A stretch of 64,000 bases of DNA from Planctomycetota bacterium (GTDB lineage Bacteria; Planctomycetota; SZUA-567; H5-PLA8), in the NCBI GenBank assembly GCA_016200135.1, contig JACQFI010000038.1, forward strand, positions 62,001 through 126,000. The letters are read 5' to 3'. Positions 53,506 through 60,303 of this stretch are shown piece after piece (within the stretch, counting starts at the first letter, position 1; each line of letters opens with the position of its first letter). The notes under the pieces are model-generated. The model searched no databases. It was not told the origin of the DNA and worked only from the letters and a program-made list of their open reading frames with translations. Both the position numbers and the translations under genes were made by a program.

Positions 53506-53599
53506 TTCTCTGTCCCCGATTCTCACATGCCTCATTGCACTCTCAGGCATTTCTTCCACGTCGCGGGCTGGTGCCGATCACAACACTAAAATATTCCCT

Positions 53600-54070
53600 T
53601 CAACTTTGTCCCCTCATTTTCACTTCCACCCACCCGGTCACTCGATTTTGCATAAGCCAATAATCCTTGATGGACCGGGCCATTGTAACAATGGCGTCGA
53701 TATTGCCCGGCTTCACTAAATAGCCGTTCGCCCCCTGTAGGTATGCACGGTGAATGTCAGTATCCTGATTGGAGGAAGTAACCATGACCACGAGAAGCGT
53801 TGAGAGGCTTGGCGAGGTGCGAATCCACTTCAATACTTCGAGTCCGGAAATGCCCGGCATTTTCAAGTCCATCAACACCAGGCTCGGAAGCGGATGCTGC
53901 ACACGGTCCGCGTACGCGCCGTCGCCGGATAAATATTCGATAGCTGTTTTACCGTTTGGAACGACAACAAGACGATGGCTGATGCCCGCTTGCTTAAAAG
54001 CGTGCTGAAACAGGAATGCGTCGTCCTCGTCGTCTTCGGCATAAAGAATCACTTTGTTGCACTGAGTCAT
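53600..54070 (-). CDS. Single-domain response regulator (Rcp1-like)
   Basis: A 156-residue stand-alone receiver. Acidic pocket AEDDEDD (E12-D14), phospho-acceptor D68 in LVLMDLKMPG, switch Thr/Ser in VVMVTSSNQ and Lys in YLVKPGNID are present. There is no output domain, so it works by protein interaction, as do the regulators paired with phytochrome-type kinases. It overlaps the kinase gene by 4 bp. Confidence 0.92.
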   Translation of the reverse strand: MTQCNKVILYAEDDEDDAFLFQHAFKQAGISHRLVVVPNGKTAIEYLSGDGAYADRVQHPLPSLVLMDLKMPGISGLEVLKWIRTSPSLSTLLVVMVTSSNQDTDIHRAYLQGANGYLVKPGNIDAIVTMARSIKDYWLMQNRVTGWVEVKMRGQS

Positions 54071-57018
54071 AGCGAAAGATCTCCAGGCATTGGCCCGGCT
54101 TGCTTCATTTCTTCATTCGCGGACGGCAACTCCAGCCAGAACGTGCCGCCACTGCCCGGAGCAGATTCGACTCCGATGCTGCCGCCCATGCGCTCGGCGG
54201 CTTTCTTCGCGATGGCCAATCCAACGCCCGTGCCTTCGTACTTGTTGTCGAGGCGTTGGAATATCTGAAAGATTTTCTCGTGCGCTTCCTTTTCGATTCC
54301 AATGCCGTTGTCCTTGAAAAACAGGCGAACGCGTCCGTCGTGCTTTTCAGCCCAGGCGCGCACACGAGGGGTAACGCCCGGAGCTACGAACTTCACTGCA
54401 TTGCCAAGCAGGTTTGAAATACCCTGGGTCAACGCAGCTTCATTGGCCTGTACGAGCGGAAAATCGTATTCCAATTCAATCTCCGCGTGCGGCGGCTGAA
54501 ACGCCGGATAAGTCTCGACGATCCCGCGGAGCAAAGCGCCCGCGTCCGTCGGCGCGAGGGGCAACTCCGCACGCATCAGGCGGCTGTAATTGAAACCGTC
54601 CTGAATGAGGCGATCCATGCGCTCGGAAGCGGTTTTGATGCGCCGCACGTAGCTTTCGGCCATCGAGCTGATTGGGCCGCATTCCGTGGCCAGCAACTGC
54701 GCGAAACTCTGCATCGCCCGCAGCGGCCCGCGCATGTCGTGAACAATGCTGTAGGAAAAAGCCTCCAGGTCGCCGACCATCTCGTTTTGTCTTTCGGTGC
54801 GCTGTTGGACGAGCTTTTCCAAATGAACGGCGCGGCTGCCAAGCTGTCCATGCGCATCGCGCAACGCCTCCTCGGCGTGCTTGCGCTCCGTAACATCGAT
54901 CCCGTATAGGTTCACGTAATCGACTTCCGGCACGGGCACGACGGCCATGAGATAGGTGCACTTGCCGATAGTCAGTTCCCGTTTCACCGCTTTTCCCGTG
55001 TTCAGGGCATACGCAGCCAGAGCGAATAAATGGGCAGGCGCAGTTTGGCCAATGGCGAGATTCCCTTCTTGTAGCAAATTGAGTGCGGCCGGATTGGCAT
55101 GGAGCACTTTCCCGTCGCGTGCGATGCGCAGGATGGGCGCGGGATTCTGCGCCGGGAGCAGCGCGAGTTCCTGCAATTTGGCGGCGGTTTGCTTTTGTTC
55201 GGTGAAATCGCGAAAGACAAGGACCACTCCGAAGAGGCGTCCACCGGGTCGGCGAATGGGCGCTGCGCTGTCGTCAATCGGAATTTCTCTGCCGTCTTTG
55301 GCGATGAGAAGCGTGTGATTGGCCAGGCCGACGACCGTTCCGAGGCGCAAAACCTTTTCGACCGGGTTTTCTGCGGGCTGCCGTGTCTGTTCGTGAATGA
55401 TGCGAAAGATTTCGGCCAACGGCCTGCCGGCCGCGTCCGAACTCTTCCAACCGGTCAACCTCTCGGCTTCGCCATTGAGAAACGCTACCCGGACCTGAGC
55501 ATCGGTCGCGATCACTCCATCGCCGATACTGGCGAGCGTGGTCGACAGCAGTTCTTTTTCCGAAACCAACGCTTCGCGCGCCGTGACAAGGTCGGTAATG
55601 TCGCGAATGACCTTCGAGGCTCCAATGACGTTGTCTTCGGCATCTTTAATGGGCGAAACGGTAACCAGGACCGGGATTGGACTACCATCTTTGGCGACGC
55701 GAATGGTTTCCAGTCGTTCCGGTGGCTGCCCTTGCCGAAGCCGTTCGAGGATATGTTCTTCTTCGGCCAAATGATCTGGAGGAATTAGAACAGTGACTGG
55801 CTTGCCGATGATTTCCTCCGCCCGATAACCAAAGAGCCGCTCGGCGCTCGCATTCCAGGTCTGTATGGCGCCATCGAGATTTTTAGTGAAGATCGCGTCT
55901 CCCGAAAACTCAACGATGGCCGCCAGGCGGGCACGGGTTTCCATTGCCTTTCTCTGCTCGGTAAAATCGCGGAACACGAGCACGACTCCGAGAAGCGGAC
56001 CGCCGGGAAGGCGAATCGGCGCAGCACTGTCATCAATGGGAATCTCCGTGCCGTCCTTGCGGAGCAGCAGGGTGTGGTTGGCCAGGCCAACAACCGTGCC
56101 GAGGCGCAGGACTTTATCCACAGGGTTTTCCGCAGGCTGGCGTGTCCGTTCGTTGATGATGCGGAATATACTTGGCAACGGCTGTTCTGGAGCTTCGGAA
56201 TTCTTCCAGCCGGTCAGTTTCTCGGCTTCGGCGTTGAGAAACGTCACCCGGCCTTGAGCATCGGTCGCGATCACCCCATCTCCGATACTGGCGAGCGTAG
56301 TGGCCAGCAGTTCCTTTTGACGGCTATTCTCCAGAATGGCGGCTTCCCGCTGGCGCACTTCACCGGATATTTTTCGGAACGCCAAGCCGAGAAACACAAG
56401 GTTCACCAGGCATGCAATGATGAAGGTCGCCGTGCGAAGGTCGTTCGCCCAGTCTGCTCGGCTACCCGCTGCCGCAAATTCTTTTTCTTCCTCTGCACGC
56501 ATCTGCCCAATTTCAGCCCGGATTTCATCCATTACCTGTCTGCCCTGATTTTTCCGCACGATGGCCAACGCGGCATCGAGGCCCTTGTCCCGCCGAAGCT
56601 GAATGGATTGTTCCATTTCGGCTAGCTTTTGCCGTGTGAGCGCCGCAACGCGCTCCACCTTGTCCTTTGGAAGTTTGCTGGAAAGCGCGAGCCGCTGAAT
56701 GCCATCAAGCTTGGTTTGGACCTGGGCGCGCCCGTTGGTGTAAGGCTGAAGGTAAGGCTCGTCGCCGGTGAGCAGGTAGCCACGCTGGCCGGTCTCGGTG
56801 TCCTTCACGAACGAAAGAAATTCGTCAAGCTGTTGCAGCACGAGAAGGTGGCTCGCCATTTCCCCCTGCGCGTGAATCCTGATTAAACCCACTTGATAAA
56901 CGAAAATCGTGCTGGCGACGAGCAGAACCGCCGCAGCCAAAAAAATGAAGCCGACGATACGCGCTCCCGGTATCGCGCCGTGAGCCGCTGCTTTCGGAAT
57001 AGGATTTTCAGGAAACAT
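54067..57018 (-). CDS. CHASE3/multi-PAS phytochrome-type sensor histidine kinase
   Basis: A 983-residue membrane kinase. Helix 1 (IVGFIFLAAAVLLVASTIFVYQ) and helix 2 (~205-225) enclose a CHASE3 domain (FLSFVKDTETGQRGYLLTGDEPYL). Cytoplasmic PAS domains lie at ~235-360, ~365-490, ~495-615 and a weaker one at ~620-720; the first and third are nearly identical, an internal duplication. HisKA has FSYSIVHDMRGPLRAM (His about 760), the phytochrome-type D-x-R-x-P-L-R motif. HATPase ends with NLLGNAVKF, DNGIGIEKEAHEKIF and GTGVGLAIAKKAAERMGG. Base composition is less GC-rich than neighbours, and the pair is bracketed by inverted repeats, so transfer is likely. The signal is unknown. Confidence 0.92.
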   Translation of the reverse strand: MFPENPIPKAAAHGAIPGARIVGFIFLAAAVLLVASTIFVYQVGLIRIHAQGEMASHLLVLQQLDEFLSFVKDTETGQRGYLLTGDEPYLQPYTNGRAQVQTKLDGIQRLALSSKLPKDKVERVAALTRQKLAEMEQSIQLRRDKGLDAALAIVRKNQGRQVMDEIRAEIGQMRAEEEKEFAAAGSRADWANDLRTATFIIACLVNLVFLGLAFRKISGEVRQREAAILENSRQKELLATTLASIGDGVIATDAQGRVTFLNAEAEKLTGWKNSEAPEQPLPSIFRIINERTRQPAENPVDKVLRLGTVVGLANHTLLLRKDGTEIPIDDSAAPIRLPGGPLLGVVLVFRDFTEQRKAMETRARLAAIVEFSGDAIFTKNLDGAIQTWNASAERLFGYRAEEIIGKPVTVLIPPDHLAEEEHILERLRQGQPPERLETIRVAKDGSPIPVLVTVSPIKDAEDNVIGASKVIRDITDLVTAREALVSEKELLSTTLASIGDGVIATDAQVRVAFLNGEAERLTGWKSSDAAGRPLAEIFRIIHEQTRQPAENPVEKVLRLGTVVGLANHTLLIAKDGREIPIDDSAAPIRRPGGRLFGVVLVFRDFTEQKQTAAKLQELALLPAQNPAPILRIARDGKVLHANPAALNLLQEGNLAIGQTAPAHLFALAAYALNTGKAVKRELTIGKCTYLMAVVPVPEVDYVNLYGIDVTERKHAEEALRDAHGQLGSRAVHLEKLVQQRTERQNEMVGDLEAFSYSIVHDMRGPLRAMQSFAQLLATECGPISSMAESYVRRIKTASERMDRLIQDGFNYSRLMRAELPLAPTDAGALLRGIVETYPAFQPPHAEIELEYDFPLVQANEAALTQGISNLLGNAVKFVAPGVTPRVRAWAEKHDGRVRLFFKDNGIGIEKEAHEKIFQIFQRLDNKYEGTGVGLAIAKKAAERMGGSIGVESAPGSGGTFWLELPSANEEMKQAGPMPGDLSL

Positions 57019-57242
57019 GGTACTTCCAAATCTGTTTCAGGCCGCGGTCTGCCGGAGGTAGCATAGCCCCGTTGAAAACTTCATTTTTACCAGGAGAACC
57101 ATTATGTACCCCACTAAAATGTGTGCGCAAATGAATAACCGGGCAGGTTTTTGGCGTGTGACTCGTAGACCGAATTAGAGCGAGTTTAAAGAAATCGAGG
57201 ACAGAGCACCGCGATTTTAGAGTATTCTTTTCTCTGTCTTCC

Positions 57243-57360
57243 GGAAACCCTTCAGGGTTCAAACTGAGTAGGGGACCGCATACCCAGGGTGGCGCCGCGA
57301 ACGGCTTCGGCGCAACCCTGGGCTTTCTTATGCAACCTTTTTGGGGTTGACGGCGAAGGG
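57243..57360 (+). repeat. AACCCTGGGCTTT-type dispersed repeat, right copy
   Basis: Reads GAAACCCTTCAGGGTTC, then ACCCAGGGTGGCG, GCAACCCTGGGCTTTC and TATGCAACCTTTTTGGGG. It is the inverted partner of 53263-53388. The 487-bp gap 57019-57506 otherwise holds only this repeat and the CCACAGAGG-type copy at 57413-57488. Confidence 0.78.
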
Positions 57361-57412
57361 TATAGGAAACCTCGGCTAAATCACGGCGGCGCTCCGCACG
57401 AGAAAATAAAAT

Positions 57413-57488
57413 CACCACGGAGTTCACAGAGGACACAGAGTCCGGGTGCCGAGTCCGTTCTCCGTGCCCTCTGTGTCCTCCGTGGTGA
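57413..57488. repeat. CCACAGAGG-type palindromic repeat, copy 3
   Basis: CACCACGGAGTTCACAGAGG and CCTCTGTGTCCTCCGTGGTG form long inverted arms with a 36-bp spacer. It lies 18 bp after the SPFH gene's stop codon and could act as its terminator or 3' stabiliser. Confidence 0.78.
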
Positions 57489-57506
57489 ACCGCCCTGCCG
57501 TTCACG

Positions 57507-59735
57507 TTACGCGGTCGAGAGCTTCACGACCTTGCCGTCCTTTCCGCCGGTGCCGTCGCCGCCGTCCTGCGCGGCGCCGGTGGCGTACTTTTTCGTGAGC
57601 TCCCGGGCGAGCGCCTCGAGTTCCTCCAAACCCTTGGCCTTGTCGCCCAGGTCCACGCCCGCCTTTTCCGAGAGCAGCAGCGAGAGCAGCGGACCGAGTA
57701 CGCCCGTCTCCGAACCGTCGTGCTTGCCGTTCCCGTTCGCACCCGCGCCGGCTCCGGAGATGAAGAGCCGTTCGGGGACGAGCGGTTGCGCGCTGTGCGC
57801 GAACTGCTCGGAGACCAGGTTCAGCGCGAAGAGCCGCGGGTCGCCGTAGGCGCGGATCTTCTGCAAGAAGACCGCGGCTTCGGAGAGGCCCGTCTGGGCG
57901 ATGCGTGCGCCTTCGCCCTTGCCCATCAACTCCTGCGCCTTCGATTCGCCCTCCGCCATGAGCTGCACCGACCGCGACTCGCCTTCCGCGAGCAGCACCT
58001 TGGTGCGCGCCTCGCCCTCGGCGCGGGCGATGTCGCGCTTCGCCAGCCGTTGGGCCTCGGCCAACTGCGCCTCGGCCTTGTTGCCGGCGATCTCGATGCC
58101 GATCTTGGTCTGCGTGAGCTCGGCCTGTTTCTCGGCCGCGGCCCGCGCGTCGTTCAGCTCCCGCTGCTTCGCGGCGGCTTCCTCCTGCTTCGCGAAGGTC
58201 CCGATCTGTTCTTCGGCCAGCCGCCGCATGCGGAGCTGGTCGAAGAGCCGTTCGATCGGGTCCTCCTGGCCGGACTTGACCTGCGACTCCGGACGTCCGA
58301 TCAGGACCGCGATGCAGTTGATGTCGTACTCGCGGAACCTTTTGGCCAACTCTTCCGTCGCGCGGCGCTGGATCTCGTCGCGCTTGGTCAGTAGGTCCAG
58401 CATGTGCGACGATTGCGCCACGTCGCGAAAGTACGCGGAGAGGATCGGATCGAGCGTCTGGCTGATCAAGCGCTTCACGTCGCCGAACCTCTGGATCACG
58501 CTGGGCGCCTTCTCGTAGTCGATGTGCAAGACCAGCGAGAGCGGCAGCGTGGGCTCGTAGCCGTCGGCCGTGATCAGTTCGATGCTTTTCAAATCCTCGT
58601 CGTACCGGTGGGCCTCCACCTGCCCCGTGATCCAACGGAGCACAAAGTTAACCGTCGGCACCATCTCGACCTTCAGTGCATACGGATTCAGCGCGTACTT
58701 GCCCGGGGGCAGGGCGCGCTTCCACACGCCGCGCTGGCCCGGCTCCACCTGCTCGCCATAGCGGAAGCCCACGCCGGTGACGTCCAGCCCCGCGATGCCG
58801 TAGTACGAGACTACGACGCCGACCGAACCGATCGGGACGAGCGTCTTCGGCTGGATCTCCACCGTGGCGAACCAGCGGTTGATGAAGTACGTGCCGTCCG
58901 TCAGCACCTGCAACTGCTTGCCGCGCCGGCCTCCCAGGGCCAGAAACGCTTCCGGGTCCTGGAAGTAGTTATGGTCCTTCTGTCCTTCCGGAGCCTTCAC
59001 TTCGGGCGCGATGATCTCGCCCGAATCGATCGTCGGCCCGTCGTGAACCGTCACGACGCCGATGGTGTCGGTGGCCGTTACGCCCGGCGTCGATGCGACC
59101 TCCCGTTCGTCCACCGCTTGCTCGCGCTCGCGGTTCCGGCCCGCGTGCCCGATCTGGACCGAACGGAAGCCGTCGCACTGGCCCAACTGCGCCTGCCAGG
59201 CGCCGTAGCGGTTCTCTTCGCTCTCGCGGATCGGGCCCGCGTAGACGCTCTTCTCCGAGATCACCACGAACAGCGCCGTGTTGATCGCGTAGACGCCTTC
59301 GCGCAGGAACGCCCGCTGCCGGCCGCGCTGGCCGCCCTGCCGCAGGAACGCCGAGCCATCCTGGAACGAATTGCTCGGAACGCTCTTGCCCAGGGTCTGC
59401 GTGGGCGGCAGCGGCGCGCCGTCCCGCGCATACACGTAGCCGATCTTGCTCTCGCTCACGACGACGAGCGGCTCCGTGTGGATGCGATACTGCCAGGGGA
59501 AGTAGCCGATGTGCAGCCCGCCGCGCAGCACCTCCGCCTGGAAGCCGGCCCTCCCATCGAGCGCGATGATCTGGCCGTCCTTCAGCGATCCCAGCGGCGA
59601 CCAGAGCTTCTCGATGATGCCCACCTTGCTGTGCGGGATGTAGCGCACGCCCAGCAGCCATGTGAGCAAGAGTGCGAACGCGCACAGGCCTCCCACGTAG
59701 CAGAGCACCGTAAACCAGATGGTATTGAGAAACAT
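57507..59735 (-). CDS. SPFH/flotillin-like membrane protein
   Basis: A 742-residue protein with an N-terminal membrane helix (TIWFTVLCYVGGLCAFALLLTWLLG) and a Band-7/SPFH core. Notable phrases are GVRYIPHSKVGIIEKLWSPLGSL, YFINRWFATVEIQPKTLVPIGSVGVVVSYYG, LPPGKYALNPYALKVEMV and ISQTLDPILSAYFRDVAQ. The next ~150 residues are an Ala/Glu/Lys-rich coiled coil (AEEQIGTFAKQEEAAAKQREL to ARTKVLLAEGESRSVQ), as in flotillins, and the C-terminus is Gly-rich. Such proteins scaffold membrane microdomains. It starts at ATG 59735 (GGAGG 6 nt upstream). About 290 nt upstream on the same strand is a c-di-AMP-type riboswitch, so expression probably follows c-di-AMP. Confidence 0.88.
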   Translation of the reverse strand: MFLNTIWFTVLCYVGGLCAFALLLTWLLGVRYIPHSKVGIIEKLWSPLGSLKDGQIIALDGRAGFQAEVLRGGLHIGYFPWQYRIHTEPLVVVSESKIGYVYARDGAPLPPTQTLGKSVPSNSFQDGSAFLRQGGQRGRQRAFLREGVYAINTALFVVISEKSVYAGPIRESEENRYGAWQAQLGQCDGFRSVQIGHAGRNREREQAVDEREVASTPGVTATDTIGVVTVHDGPTIDSGEIIAPEVKAPEGQKDHNYFQDPEAFLALGGRRGKQLQVLTDGTYFINRWFATVEIQPKTLVPIGSVGVVVSYYGIAGLDVTGVGFRYGEQVEPGQRGVWKRALPPGKYALNPYALKVEMVPTVNFVLRWITGQVEAHRYDEDLKSIELITADGYEPTLPLSLVLHIDYEKAPSVIQRFGDVKRLISQTLDPILSAYFRDVAQSSHMLDLLTKRDEIQRRATEELAKRFREYDINCIAVLIGRPESQVKSGQEDPIERLFDQLRMRRLAEEQIGTFAKQEEAAAKQRELNDARAAAEKQAELTQTKIGIEIAGNKAEAQLAEAQRLAKRDIARAEGEARTKVLLAEGESRSVQLMAEGESKAQELMGKGEGARIAQTGLSEAAVFLQKIRAYGDPRLFALNLVSEQFAHSAQPLVPERLFISGAGAGANGNGKHDGSETGVLGPLLSLLLSEKAGVDLGDKAKGLEELEALARELTKKYATGAAQDGGDGTGGKDGKVVKLSTA

Positions 59736-60022
59736 AAAGCCCTCCTTCCCGCGCCCGCGCGAACCCTGCTTACGGAACTTCACGGAAAGATTCCGCGAAT
59801 TCCGCAGGCCCTCGGCCGCGCTCTTCCGTTCAGGCGGATACGACGCCGCCTTCGCCGCGGCGCTTGCGCGCCCGGCAGAGCACGAACCGGCAGGTTGTCG
59901 TAATTGCGAGCGCACCTCGGCCCGATGCCCCGCGCGGACGCACGCATGCGCCGCCCGGAGTTCCAGGCTCAGACGACGTACTTAAAAGGTGGGCGTGAAC
60001 GATTGCTGCGCGCCCTGAACAT

Positions 60023-60138
60023 GCCTACGAGGTTAGCTGACGGGTTAGGGACTTCAGGTTCCCCTCCTGCTTACGGCGCAGGATGCACCCCAACGGCTCG
60101 GTTCCCCCGTTCCGCCCGCGACACGGGCCGGACTCGGC
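60023..60138 (-). ncRNA. c-di-AMP (ydaO-yuaA) riboswitch candidate
   Basis: On the minus strand the 116 nt read, in order, GCCGAGTCC at the 5' end, GGGGGAACC, GTTGGGGTGCATCCTGC with a hairpin to GCAGGAGGGG, AACCTGAAGTCCC and ACCCGTCAGCTAACCTCG, then TAGGC closing P1 with the 5' GCC. The order and sequence of these blocks match the ydaO-yuaA consensus, including the diagnostic C-C-C-G-x-C-A-G-C-T-A-A-C-C-T-C. It lies in the 568-bp divergent gap and points at the SPFH gene; the 287-nt downstream leader could hold the expression platform (GCGGAATTCGCGGAA-type inverted repeat at ~59790). Other parts of the gap show nothing. Confidence 0.85.
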
Positions 60139-60303
60139 TTTCGCCCACAGCAAATCATGCGGCGCGGAGAGAGTCAAGACGTCCGCGTGGTGCAAGCGAG
60201 CAACGGCAGGCGCGGCCATTGGTTGCGGAGACCGATTTCCTGGTGCAGTGCCGTGTGCACCTTCGCGCTCGCTCGTGTAACTCCATGTGATAGCATTAGG
60301 CTC

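Noticed and set aside
57289..57849. A 186-codon rightward frame starting in the AACCCTGGGCTTT-type repeat
   Set aside because: It is formed by the repeat and the opposite strand of the SPFH gene; such frames recur wherever the repeat occurs and are not credible genes.
59736..60022. A protein-coding extension of the SPFH gene or a small gene in its leader
   Set aside because: The region is the riboswitch-to-start leader; frames there are Arg/Ala-rich without motifs.
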